Source: an uncultured Pseudomonadota bacterium (GTDB lineage: Bacteria > Pseudomonadota > Gammaproteobacteria > Burkholderiales > Rhodocyclaceae). Taken from it: a stretch of 64,000 nucleotides of DNA. Where the stretch lies: the NCBI GenBank assembly GCA_903951825.1, contig CAJBDJ010000049.1:1-64000 (forward strand), written 5' to 3'. The notes beneath the pieces are model-generated. The model worked only from the letters and a program-made list of their open reading frames with translations. It made no database searches and was not told the origin of the DNA. A program made the translations under genes and the position numbers. Shown here piece by piece: positions 26,814-35,961 of the stretch (position 1 is its first letter; every line of letters begins with the position of its first letter).

Positions 26814-28775
26814 TCAGCCCTTGAGCTGTTCGAGAATGGCCGGGTTTTCTAGCGTGGACGTGTCTTGCGTCAGTTCCTCGCCCTTGGCCAGACCACGCAG
26901 CAAGCGACGCATGATCTTGCCTGAACGGGTTTTCGGCAGATTGTCGCCAAACCGGATGTCCTTCGGCTTGGCAATCGGCCCGATTTCCTTGCCGACCCAG
27001 TCAGACAGTTCCTTGATGAGGCGCTTGGCGTCGTCACCCGTCGGGCGTGAACCCTTGAGCACGACGAAGGCGACAATGGCTTCACCGGTCAGATCATCCG
27101 GGCGGCCAACCACGGCTGCCTCGGCAACCAGCGGATTGGCAACCAGCGCCGATTCGATTTCCATCGTCCCCATGCGGTGACCGGAAACGTTCAGCACATC
27201 GTCGATACGGCCGGTGATGGTGAAGTAGCCGGTGTCTTTGTCACGGATGGCACCGTCGCCGGCCAGGTAGTATTTGCCCTGGAAGTCAGCTGGATAGTAG
27301 GACTTGACGTAACGCTCATCGTCATTCCAGATCGTGCGGATCATCGACGGCCACGGCTTCTTGCAGACCAAAATGCCGCCCTGACCCCACGGCAGATCAG
27401 CCCCGGTTTCATCGACGACGGCAAACTGGATACCCGGGAAGGGCAGCGTGCAGGAACCCGGAACCAGCGGGGTAGCGCCCGGCAGCGGGGTGATCATGTG
27501 ACCACCGGTTTCGGTTTGCCAGAAGGTATCGACGATCGGGCAACGGCCGCCGCCAACATTCTCGTAGTACCACGTCCAGGCCGCCGGGTTGATCGGCTCG
27601 CCCACAGAGCCAAGGATGCGCAGCGAAGACAGGTTGTAGCTCTTCGGATGGACGGCCGGGGTGGTGTCAGAAGACTTGATCAGCGAACGGATAGCGGTCG
27701 GTGCGGTGTAGAAGATCGAAACCTTGTGATCCTGGATCATCTTCCAGAAACGGCCGGCATCCGGGTAGGTCGGAACGCCTTCGAAAACCACTTCGGTGGC
27801 GCCGCAGGCCAGCGGGCCGTAGGTGATATAGGTGTGACCGGTAACCCAGCCAATGTCAGCCGTACACCAGAAGACGTCCGTCGGCTTGATGTCGAAGGTC
27901 CACTTCATGGTCATGATGGCGTGCAGTAGGTAACCGCCGGTCGAGTGCTGAACCCCCTTCGGCTTGCCGGTGGAACCCGACGTGTAGAGCAGGAACAGCG
28001 GGTGTTCGGCTTCGACCCATTCCGGTTCGCAAACGTCGGACTGATTGGCGACGGCATCATGCAGCCAGGTATCGCGACCGGCAACCATATTGACTTCAGC
28101 GCCGGTGCGCTTGAAGACGATGACGTTCTTGACCGACTCGCAACCGCCCATGGCGAAAGCTTCGTCAGCGATCGGCTTGAGCGGAATGGCCTTGCCGCCA
28201 CGGAACTGGCCGTCGGAGGTGATCAGGGCTACGGCGCCGGCGTCGTTGATACGATCGCGCAGGGACTGGGCAGAGAAGCCGCCGAAAACGATGGAGTGGA
28301 TGGCGCCGAGGCGGGCACAAGCCTGCATGGCGCAGATGCCTTCAACGGTCATCGGCATGTAGATGACGACGCGATCACCTTTCTTGACACCCATGCCGCG
28401 CAGGGCATTGGCGAACTTGGCAACCTTGGAGAGCAGTTCCTTGTAGGTTACCTTGGTCACTTCGCCGTTGTCGGCTTCGAAGATGATGGCCACCTTGTCG
28501 CCGAGGCCGGCTTCTACCTGACGATCTAGGCAGTTGTAGGAAACATTGAGCTTGCCGTCGGCAAACCATTTGAAGAATGGGGCGTTGGAGTCGTCAAGCG
28601 ACTGAGTGAACGGTTGCTTCCAGGTGATCATTTCACGGGCGCGCTTGGCCCAGAACTCCGGGTAGTCGGCTTCGGCTTCCGCGCACAGCGCCCGGTAAGC
28701 ATCCATCCCCGAAACCGCTGCGTTCTTGACCATTTCGTCAGACGGATAAATTAGCTGCACGGACTCATTCGACAT
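26814..28775 (-). CDS. acs: Acetyl-coenzyme A synthetase
   Basis: Acs converts acetate, ATP and CoA to acetyl-CoA. The 653-residue protein has the AMP-binding motif [15 protein letters not shown], the [11 protein letters not shown] segment, the hinge-region [13 protein letters not shown] and the C-terminal [14 protein letters not shown] whose lysine is the usual regulatory acetylation site. The ATG at 28773-28775 follows AGGAG; an upstream in-frame start adds only nine residues. It is divergent from yqhA with 255 bp between, where no further gene is seen. The neighbouring SLC5 kinase and symporter suggest control by acetate. Confidence 0.97.
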   Translation of the reverse strand: MSNESVQLIYPSDEMVKNAAVSGMDAYRALCAEAEADYPEFWAKRAREMITWKQPFTQSLDDSNAPFFKWFADGKLNVSYNCLDRQVEAGLGDKVAIIFEADNGEVTKVTYKELLSKVAKFANALRGMGVKKGDRVVIYMPMTVEGICAMQACARLGAIHSIVFGGFSAQSLRDRINDAGAVALITSDGQFRGGKAIPLKPIADEAFAMGGCESVKNVIVFKRTGAEVNMVAGRDTWLHDAVANQSDVCEPEWVEAEHPLFLLYTSGSTGKPKGVQHSTGGYLLHAIMTMKWTFDIKPTDVFWCTADIGWVTGHTYITYGPLACGATEVVFEGVPTYPDAGRFWKMIQDHKVSIFYTAPTAIRSLIKSSDTTPAVHPKSYNLSSLRILGSVGEPINPAAWTWYYENVGGGRCPIVDTFWQTETGGHMITPLPGATPLVPGSCTLPFPGIQFAVVDETGADLPWGQGGILVCKKPWPSMIRTIWNDDERYVKSYYPADFQGKYYLAGDGAIRDKDTGYFTITGRIDDVLNVSGHRMGTMEIESALVANPLVAEAAVVGRPDDLTGEAIVAFVVLKGSRPTGDDAKRLIKELSDWVGKEIGPIAKPKDIRFGDNLPKTRSGKIMRRLLRGLAKGEELTQDTSTLENPAILEQLKG

Positions 28776-29030
28776 ATTCTTCTCCTCTGCGGTACTTCGC
28801 AATTATGTTGAAACAACCGATCAGATTCCGGGGATTGACCCGGAACAATGTAAAGCCGCACAAGCTGGTGGCCATCCCACTTCCCTCGCCAGCGTTGAGG
28901 CGGCATTAGACGTTGATAATCTTACAAACGCCTTACTAAATCACGTTGCGGCGCAACATATCGAGTGGCTGCTAAAGAGCTGACGGGGGGGCGTGATAAA
29001 CTTTGACGCTTCAAATCTGACTGTTTAGCA

Positions 29031-29600
29031 ATGAACTCACCCATAAAATCACTTGAAACTTTCATTTTCGCCAGTCGCTGGATACAGGCACCACTCTATC
29101 TGGGTCTGATTGTCGCGCAGGTTATTTACTGCTGGTTGTTCATGGTCGAACTAAGTCACCTCGTTCATGGCGCAATTACCGGCAACAATTTCACTGAAGT
29201 CGAAGTCATGCTGGTGGTACTCGGCCTGATCGACGTCGTGATGATTGCCAATCTGTTGATCATGGTGATTGTTGGCGGCTATGAAACCTTCGTTTCCCGA
29301 CTCGATCTGGAAAACCATCCTGATCAGCCTGAATGGCTTTCGCACGTCAATGCCGGTGTATTAAAAATCAAGCTTTCGACGGCCATTATCGGGATCTCTT
29401 CAATTCACCTGCTGAAGAGCTTCATCAATGCCCCCAATCTTTCAGAGCACACCTTGCTTTGGCAAGTGGTCATTCATGTCGTATTTCTTTTTTCCGCGCT
29501 CATCATGGCGCTTGTTGACAAGACCATGACTCAGACGCTTGCATTGCAACACCAAAAAAAGCCATCAAAAACCACGGAGCCCGCCCATGACCGCCATTAA
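29031..29600 (+). CDS. YqhA/UPF0114-family membrane protein
   Basis: The 189-residue protein has four predicted membrane helices (about 20-42, 60-80, 112-128 and 142-162) and the family segments FASRWIQAPLYLGL and IVGGYETFVSRLDL. The function of UPF0114 proteins is not established. The 3' end overlaps the fumarase gene by 14 bp. The C-terminal tail (QHQKKPSKTTEPAHDRH) is polar and probably cytoplasmic. Confidence 0.87.
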   Translation: MNSPIKSLETFIFASRWIQAPLYLGLIVAQVIYCWLFMVELSHLVHGAITGNNFTEVEVMLVVLGLIDVVMIANLLIMVIVGGYETFVSRLDLENHPDQPEWLSHVNAGVLKIKLSTAIIGISSIHLLKSFINAPNLSEHTLLWQVVIHVVFLFSALIMALVDKTMTQTLALQHQKKPSKTTEPAHDRH

Positions 29601-31131
29601 ACAGGAAGATCTGATCCAGTCCGTCGCCGATGCCTTCCAGTACATCAGCTATTACCATCCGCTCGATTACATCAAGGCGCTTGGCGAAGCTTACGAGCGC
29701 GAAGAAAGCCCGGCCGCCAAGGATGCCATTGCGCAAATTCTGACCAATTCGCGGATGTCAGCCGAAGGTCAGCGCCCGATCTGCCAGGACACCGGGATTG
29801 GCATGGTCTTCATCAAGGTTGGTATGCAGGTGACCTGGCCGGATGCGACCATGAGCATCCAGCAGATGATCGACGAAGGCGTCCGCCGCGCCTACGGCAA
29901 TCCCGATAACCCCCTGCGTGCCTCGGTACTCGCCGACCCGGCCGGCGCGCGCAAAAACACCAAAGACAACACCCCGGCCGTCGTCCATTTTGAAATCGTC
30001 CCCGGTGCTCAGGTCGACGTGATCTGCGCCGCCAAGGGTGGCGGCTCCGAAGCCAAGTCCAAATTCGCCATGCTCAATCCTTCCGACGACCTCGTCGATT
30101 GGGTACTCAAAAAAATCCCGGAAATGGGTGCCGGTTGGTGTCCGCCGGGCATCATCGGCATCGGCATCGGCGGCACGCCGGAAAAGGCCATGTTGCTGGC
30201 CAAGGAGTCGATCATGGCGCCGGTCGATATTCACGAATTGAAGGCCAAGGCGGCAGCCTGCGCAAAAACGGGAGCCAAGCTGACCCGCCCGGAAGAGCTG
30301 CGCCTTGAGTTGATGGAAAAGATCAACGCCCTGGGGGTCGGCGCACAAGGCCTCGGCGGCCTGACGACGGTGCTTGACGTCAAGGTGCTTGATTATCCCT
30401 GTCATGCGGCGAATTTGCCGGTTGCTCTGGTGCCGAATTGCGCGGCGACCCGCCACTGCCATTTCCATCTCGATGGCTCCGGCCCGGCCAAGCTTGAAGT
30501 GCCGAAGCTGGAAGACTGGCCGGCGGTGACCTGGACGCCCGACTTCAAGGCAGCAACCCGCGTTGACCTCAATACGTTGACCAAGGAAGAAGTTGCCTCC
30601 TGGAAAATCGGCCAGAAACTGTTGCTCAACGGCAAGATGTTGACAGGCCGCGATGCCGCCCACAAGCGCATTGCCGACATGCTGGCGAAGGGTGAAAAGC
30701 TGCCGGTCGATTTCACCAACCGCGTCATTTACTACGTTGGCCCGGTCGACCCGGTGCGCGACGAGGTGGTCGGCCCGGCCGGCCCGACGACCGCCACCCG
30801 GATGGACAAATTCACCCGCATGATGCTCGAAGAGACCGGCCTGATTTCGATGGTCGGCAAGTCTGAGCGTGGCGAAACCGCAATCGAGGCGATCAAGGAC
30901 AACCAGTCGGCCTATCTGATGGCCGTCGGCGGCGCTGCCTATCTGGTCGCCAAGGCAATCAAGTCGGCCAAAGTGGTCGGTTTTGCCGATCTCGGCATGG
31001 AAGCTATTTACGAATTCGATGTCGAAAACATGCCGGTGACGGTGGCGGTCGATTCTTCCGGAACCAGTGTTCACCACACCGGCCCGCAGGAATGGAAGAT
31101 TAAAATCAGCCAGATGCCGCACAAGTCTTAG
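29587..31131 (+). CDS. fumA: Fumarate hydratase class I
   Basis: The protein (514 residues) is a single-chain class I fumarase, an oxygen-labile 4Fe-4S enzyme of the TCA cycle. CQDTGIGMVFI near residue 60 and the NCAATRHCHFHLDGSGP region contain conserved cluster-binding cysteines; the C-terminal domain has SSGTSVHHTGPQEW. The ATG at 29587-29589 gives the family N-terminus (MTAIKQEDLIQSVADAFQYI), whereas an earlier TTG at 29539 lies within yqhA. Whether the true name is fumA or fumB cannot be told; the E. coli enzymes are near-equivalent. Confidence 0.93.
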   Translation: MTAIKQEDLIQSVADAFQYISYYHPLDYIKALGEAYEREESPAAKDAIAQILTNSRMSAEGQRPICQDTGIGMVFIKVGMQVTWPDATMSIQQMIDEGVRRAYGNPDNPLRASVLADPAGARKNTKDNTPAVVHFEIVPGAQVDVICAAKGGGSEAKSKFAMLNPSDDLVDWVLKKIPEMGAGWCPPGIIGIGIGGTPEKAMLLAKESIMAPVDIHELKAKAAACAKTGAKLTRPEELRLELMEKINALGVGAQGLGGLTTVLDVKVLDYPCHAANLPVALVPNCAATRHCHFHLDGSGPAKLEVPKLEDWPAVTWTPDFKAATRVDLNTLTKEEVASWKIGQKLLLNGKMLTGRDAAHKRIADMLAKGEKLPVDFTNRVIYYVGPVDPVRDEVVGPAGPTTATRMDKFTRMMLEETGLISMVGKSERGETAIEAIKDNQSAYLMAVGGAAYLVAKAIKSAKVVGFADLGMEAIYEFDVENMPVTVAVDSSGTSVHHTGPQEWKIKISQMPHKS

Positions 31132-31137
31132 GTTTCG

Positions 31138-32154
31138 TTGAAGGAAGATCCTTACCTCACGCTCGGTGTTGAGCGGGACATCAGTCATGCCGAGCTGAAG
31201 CGCGTTTTCCGTCGTCTGGCCATGACCTGGCACCCGGATCGCAACGACGACCCGCAGGCGACGGCGCGTTTTACCGAAATCCGTGCGGCCTACGAGGCTT
31301 TGCTGGAGCCGGAAGACGATGTCGCCGTCGACGATTGGGAGCCGGATGATGAAGCGCCGCCCGATGAACCGCAGCGGGCAGCGGATATTCGTCTGAACCT
31401 GGAAATTTCGCTGGCCGAGGCTTGGGCTGGCTGCGACAAGACTCTGAATTACGTGCGCGGCAAGGATTGCCCGACGTGCAAGGGAAGCGGCGAGCATGGC
31501 CTGACGCGCACCCGGTTTTGTGAAGCCTGTCACGGTAGTGGGCGGGTTCGCGATAAAAAACAGGGCTTGGTCAGTTGTTCTGACTGCGTCGGGCGCGGTT
31601 TTTTCAGTGAGCGCATCTGCCCGGATTGCGCTGGCAGCGGCCGCCAGCAGCAGGCTGTCAGCCTGAAGGTCAAGGTTCCTGCCGGCATCTTGCCAGGCGA
31701 TGATTTACGCCTTATCGGGCAGGGGGTGCCGGGAGAGGGTGGGTTGCACCCCGGCGACCTGTTTTTGACCATCGTCATCAAGACGCACGCTATTTTTGAA
31801 CTGCGCGGACGAGACATTTACCTTGACATGCCGGTCAATGCCCTGGCCATGATCGCCGGGGCAGAGATCGAAATCCCCTTGCCGGTCGGGACAAAAGTCG
31901 TTCAGCTGGAAGCGGGGGCAGCCAGCAAGCGCGTGTTGCGCTTCTCCAAAAACGGCTTTCCAGGGCGTGGCAAGGCGGTTGCGGGTGATTTGATTGTAGG
32001 CTTGCAGCCGGTTTTTCCCGCTCGGCTGACTGCCCGGCAACGCAAACTGTTGCTGCAAATTCAGGCGGATTTGTCAGGCGACCTCGATCAGGCATTGCCA
32101 GAGGTAGCCGCCTGGTGGCAGAAAATCAGGGCTGCGGGTGCGGCTGAAAACTGA
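31138..32154 (+). CDS. DnaJ-like co-chaperone without G/F region
   Basis: The 338-residue protein has an N-terminal J domain with HPD at 32-34, four zinc-binding CxxCxGxG repeats (111-168: CPTCKGSG, CEACHGSG, CSDCVGRG, CPDCAGSG) and a C-terminal substrate-binding domain (VPAGILPGDDLRL and following). The usual Gly/Phe-rich linker is replaced by an acidic stretch, about residues 57-80. It stimulates DnaK-type ATPase activity by family. Start codon is TTG, 6 bp after the fumarase stop, with weak AGG spacing. It is more likely an accessory DnaJ than the main one. Confidence 0.83.
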   Translation: MKEDPYLTLGVERDISHAELKRVFRRLAMTWHPDRNDDPQATARFTEIRAAYEALLEPEDDVAVDDWEPDDEAPPDEPQRAADIRLNLEISLAEAWAGCDKTLNYVRGKDCPTCKGSGEHGLTRTRFCEACHGSGRVRDKKQGLVSCSDCVGRGFFSERICPDCAGSGRQQQAVSLKVKVPAGILPGDDLRLIGQGVPGEGGLHPGDLFLTIVIKTHAIFELRGRDIYLDMPVNALAMIAGAEIEIPLPVGTKVVQLEAGAASKRVLRFSKNGFPGRGKAVAGDLIVGLQPVFPARLTARQRKLLLQIQADLSGDLDQALPEVAAWWQKIRAAGAAEN

Positions 32155-32683
32155 AGCGGTGAGCCACGTCGTCGCGCCTGATTGAGTGTATTGGCAGGTC
32201 GCGCCAGGTGATCGCCGCCGGGCTTTCACCCGCCATCATTGTTAGCCAGTTTTCTTCCTTGACAGCAAGTTGACCGTTTTGCCGGCTTTTTTCCCGGCAT
32301 TCGTCGAGGAAGGCCGACAAATCGCGGTCATCGAGCAGCGCGATGGCACCCGCCGTGGCGAGCAGGATGTTGCCTTCTTCGTCGAGATAAATGGCCGTGA
32401 TATCGCCGGCCGCTTCGCCGGTATGGCTGACGAAGCCGTTGCCGTCGCGGCGGAAAACCCACGGCGTATAGGCCAGGGTGACAAATACCCGCTGCGGGCC
32501 GTTCTGTACAAACCAGCGGCCTGACTCATCGCCTGCGTATTGCCGGTTGATGAACCCGATCAGGCCGCGGTGTCTGAGCGGCTCTCCCTGCAATCGCCAG
32601 CCGCCCCGCCGATCCAGCGATAACCAGCCGAAGCAGGCGGGGACGTTGGGCAATCCGGCGATCCCGGAGGGGGCGGCGGTCAT
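32126..32683 (-). CDS. Hypothetical protein downstream of gcvP
   Basis: The 185-residue protein has no family I can name. The N-terminus reads CFGWLSLDRRGGWRLQGEPL and the centre RWFVQNGPQRVFVTLAYTPWV, followed by YLDEEGNILLATAGAIALLDD, which suggests a compact beta-rich fold; there are no membrane segments. Its ATG overlaps the gcvP stop (TGATG at 32681-32685) and it ends convergently, overlapping the DnaJ-like gene by 29 bp. Coupling to gcvP implies a role linked to glycine cleavage, but that is only context. Confidence 0.75.
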   Translation of the reverse strand: MTAAPSGIAGLPNVPACFGWLSLDRRGGWRLQGEPLRHRGLIGFINRQYAGDESGRWFVQNGPQRVFVTLAYTPWVFRRDGNGFVSHTGEAAGDITAIYLDEEGNILLATAGAIALLDDRDLSAFLDECREKSRQNGQLAVKEENWLTMMAGESPAAITWRDLPIHSIRRDDVAHRFSFQPHPQP

Positions 32684-35541
32684 CAATCAGCGTAGGCCGA
32701 CAGTGGTGGGCAGGCGCAGTTGAGGTTGCGGTCGCCATAAACATCGTCGATGCGATTGACGCTCGGCCAGAACTTGTTGGCGGCCACCCAGGGCAGCGGG
32801 AAGACCGCTTGCTGGCGGCTGTAGGGGCGCTGCCAGTCGGCGTCGACAATATCTGCCGACGAGTGCGGGGCATGCTTCAGCGGATTGTCGTCAGCCGGCA
32901 AGCTGCCGTTTTCGATCTGGCGGATTTCGTCACGGATCGAAATCATCGCTTCAATGAAACGGTCGAGTTCAGCCTTCGATTCCGATTCGGTCGGTTCGAC
33001 CATCATCGTGCCGGCCACCGGGAAGCTGACGGTCGGCGCGTGGAAACCGTAATCCATCAGACGCTTGGCGATATCCGTTTCGCTGATGCCGGTGGCGGCC
33101 TTGAGCGGGCGGATGTCGAGAATGCACTCATGGGCGACGCGACCCAGGCTGCCGAAGTAGAGCACTGGATAATGCGCATTGAGCCTTGTGGCGACATAGT
33201 TGGCGTTGAGGATGGCGACCTGCGTGGCTTTCTTGACGCCGGCGCCGCCGAGCATGGCGAGATACATCCAGGAAATGGTGAGGATCGAGGCCGAACCGAA
33301 GGGAGCGGCCGAAACGGCGCCCTGGCCGGCATGGGGGCGATTGTCGGCGCCGGTGGCGACGACGGCATGGTCGGCGATGAACGGTGCCAGATGCGCCTTG
33401 AGGCCGATTGGCCCCATTCCCGGCCCGCCGCCGCCGTGCGGGATGGCGAAGGTTTTGTGCAGGTTCATGTGGCTGACATCGGCGCCGATGAAGCCGGGCG
33501 AAGTCAGGCCGACCTGCGCGTTGAGGTTGGCGCCGTCCATGTAAACCTGGCCGCCGTGGGCATGGACGATGGTGCAGATGTCGCGCACCGCTTCCTCGAA
33601 AACGCCGTGTGTGGATGGATAGGTGATCATCAGGCAGGCGAGCTTGTCTTGATGCGCTTCGGCCTTGGCCTTGAGGTCGGCGACATCGACGTTGCCGTTC
33701 TCGTCGCAATCGACGACGACGACCTTCATGTTGGCCATTTGCGCCGTCGCCGGGTTGGTGCCGTGCGCCGATTTCGGGATCAGACAAATATTGCGATGTG
33801 CCTCGCCGCGGCTGGCGTGGTAGCGGGCAATCGTCACCAGGCCGGCATATTCGCCCTGCGCGCCGGAGTTCGGCTGCATGCAAATGGCGTCAAAGCCGGT
33901 GATGATCTGCAGCCATTGGCTCAGGTCGGCGATCATTTCCAGATAGCCGACTGCCTGCTCGCGTGGCGCGAAGGGGTGCATCGCGCCGAATTCAGGCCAG
34001 GTGACCGGGATCATTTCGCTGGTCGCATTGAGCTTCATGGTGCACGAGCCGAGCGAGATCATCGAGTGATCGAGCGCCAGATCCTTGTTTTGCAGCGACT
34101 TGAGGTAGCGCAGCATTTCGTGTTCGGTATGGTGGGTATTGAATACCGAATGCGTCAGGATGGCGTCGCTGCGTAACAAGGCGCCGAGCGGGCAGTTCGC
34201 TGCCGCCGCGGCGTCGAGCGCGGCGAGATCCGGCGCGGCGCCGGTAAGCGCCTGCAGCAGTGTGGCGAGATCAGCGGCCGTCGTCGTTTCGTCGAACGAA
34301 ATTCCTTGCCAGCCATGGGCGAGCGGGCGGAAGTTGTAGCCGCTGACGGTCTGCTCGGTCTGGATCTGCACGGTGTCGAAGAAGCTTGCGGGCGACACGG
34401 AAATTCCGGCATTTTTCAAGCCTTCAACCAACATGCCGGTCAGCCGGTGAATGCGGCTGGCGATGGTTTTCAAGCCTTGCGGGCCGTGCAAGACGGCGTA
34501 CATGCCGGCCATGTTGGCGAGCAATACCTGCGAGGTGCAGATGTTCGAGTTGGCCTTCTCGCGGCGGATATGCTGCTCGCGCGTTTGCAGCGCCATGCGG
34601 TAGGCTGGCTTGCCGCGGGCATCACGGGAGAGGCCGATGATGCGCCCGGGCATCGAACGGACAAAGGCTTCGCGGGTGGCAAAAAAAGCCGCGTGCGGGC
34701 CGCCGAAACCCATCGGTATACCGAAGCGCTGGCTTGAGCCGAGGGCGATGTCGGCACCCATGGCGCCCGGTGATTTGAGGAGAACCAGCGCCATCAGATC
34801 GCAGGCAACGGCGACAGTCGCACCCTTGGCCTTGAGAGCGGCGATGGTCGCGCTCAAGTCGCGCACTTCGCCGTTGTCGCCGGGATACTGGAGCAGGGCG
34901 CCGAAGAATTCTTCGTCCTGTTGGCTATCGGCGGTGGCAATCACCAGTTCGAAGCCGAAATAGCCGGCGCGCGTCTTGATCACGTCGATGGTTTGCGGGA
35001 AGCAGTTGGCATCGACCAGAAAGCGGTTGGAGCTCGACTTCGACACGCGGCGCGCCATGGCCATGGCTTCAGCGGCAGCCGTGGCTTCATCGAGCAACGA
35101 GGCGTTGGCGATGTCGAGGCCGCTCAGGTCGACGACCATTTGCTGGAAGTTCATCAAGGCTTCGAGACGACCCTGGGCGATTTCCGCCTGGTAAGGCGTG
35201 TAGGCGGTGTACCAGCCGGGATTTTCCATGACGTTGCGCAGGATGACCTTGGGCGTCAGCGTGTCGTAATAGCCCATGCCGATGCATGACTTGTTGACGA
35301 CATTCTTGCCGGCAATCGCCTTGAGGTCGGCCAGCGCCTGGTGTTCGCGGCGCGGCGCCGGCAGCGGCAGATCGGCCGGCAGACGGATGGCGGCGGGAAC
35401 GGTTTCGGCAATCAGTTGTTCGACGCTGGCGGCGCCGATGGCGTCGAGCATGGCGGCGATTTCGCTGGCACAGGGGCCGATGTGGCGGTCGATGAACTCG
35501 TCCTGCTGCTCCAGTGCGGAGAGCGGTTGATTAAGCGGCAT
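32683..35541 (-). CDS. gcvP: Glycine dehydrogenase (decarboxylating), P-protein
   Basis: GcvP (952 residues) decarboxylates glycine with pyridoxal phosphate and passes the aminomethyl group to the lipoyl arm of GcvH. The PLP lysine lies in [19 protein letters not shown] near residue 697, and both halves of the internal duplication are present, so it is the single-chain form. It is 13 bp downstream of gcvH. The gcv genes here run gcvT, [restriction enzyme], gcvH, gcvP. Confidence 0.96.
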   Translation of the reverse strand: MPLNQPLSALEQQDEFIDRHIGPCASEIAAMLDAIGAASVEQLIAETVPAAIRLPADLPLPAPRREHQALADLKAIAGKNVVNKSCIGMGYYDTLTPKVILRNVMENPGWYTAYTPYQAEIAQGRLEALMNFQQMVVDLSGLDIANASLLDEATAAAEAMAMARRVSKSSSNRFLVDANCFPQTIDVIKTRAGYFGFELVIATADSQQDEEFFGALLQYPGDNGEVRDLSATIAALKAKGATVAVACDLMALVLLKSPGAMGADIALGSSQRFGIPMGFGGPHAAFFATREAFVRSMPGRIIGLSRDARGKPAYRMALQTREQHIRREKANSNICTSQVLLANMAGMYAVLHGPQGLKTIASRIHRLTGMLVEGLKNAGISVSPASFFDTVQIQTEQTVSGYNFRPLAHGWQGISFDETTTAADLATLLQALTGAAPDLAALDAAAAANCPLGALLRSDAILTHSVFNTHHTEHEMLRYLKSLQNKDLALDHSMISLGSCTMKLNATSEMIPVTWPEFGAMHPFAPREQAVGYLEMIADLSQWLQIITGFDAICMQPNSGAQGEYAGLVTIARYHASRGEAHRNICLIPKSAHGTNPATAQMANMKVVVVDCDENGNVDVADLKAKAEAHQDKLACLMITYPSTHGVFEEAVRDICTIVHAHGGQVYMDGANLNAQVGLTSPGFIGADVSHMNLHKTFAIPHGGGGPGMGPIGLKAHLAPFIADHAVVATGADNRPHAGQGAVSAAPFGSASILTISWMYLAMLGGAGVKKATQVAILNANYVATRLNAHYPVLYFGSLGRVAHECILDIRPLKAATGISETDIAKRLMDYGFHAPTVSFPVAGTMMVEPTESESKAELDRFIEAMISIRDEIRQIENGSLPADDNPLKHAPHSSADIVDADWQRPYSRQQAVFPLPWVAANKFWPSVNRIDDVYGDRNLNCACPPLSAYAD

Positions 35542-35554
35542 GGGCAGTCCTTGC

Positions 35555-35941
35555 TTAGGCGGCGTCAGCGACGGCCTGGTAGGCGGCAGCGTCGAGCATG
35601 TTGTCGAGGTCGGCGACGTTGTCCGGGGTCAACTTGAACAACCAGGCGGCGTAGGCATCCTGATTGACCGATTCCGGCGCATCGGCCGCCGCCTGATTGA
35701 CTTCAGTGACGGTGCCGGCGATGGGCGCATAAACATCAGCCGCGGCCTTGACCGATTCGACGACGGCAATTTCCTTTTCGGCAGCAAAATGTGCGCCGAT
35801 TTCCGGCAGCTCGACATAGACGAGGTCGCCGAGGGCTTCCTGGGCGTGGTCGGTAATGCCGACGGTGACGCTGCCGTCGGCGTTGAGCTGCATCCATTCG
35901 TGTGAGGCGGCGTATTTGAGGTGGGCGGGGACAGTGGACAT
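35555..35941 (-). CDS. gcvH: Glycine cleavage system H protein
   Basis: GcvH (128 residues) carries the lipoyl group between P- and T-proteins. The lipoylation site is the lysine in [14 protein letters not shown], with the usual surrounding sequence, and the protein begins [22 protein letters not shown] precedes the ATG at 35939-35941; an earlier in-frame start adds six residues. It lies 20 bp downstream of the restriction-modification gene, with no terminator between. Confidence 0.95.
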   Translation of the reverse strand: MSTVPAHLKYAASHEWMQLNADGSVTVGITDHAQEALGDLVYVELPEIGAHFAAEKEIAVVESVKAAADVYAPIAGTVTEVNQAAADAPESVNQDAYAAWLFKLTPDNVADLDNMLDAAAYQAVADAA

Positions 35942-35961
35942 GGCGGACTCCTTGATCAAGG

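Noticed and set aside
29758-31533. Long minus-strand open frame across the fumarase and DnaJ-like genes
   Set aside because: Antisense shadow of two well-supported genes with low-complexity, Arg/His-rich translation.
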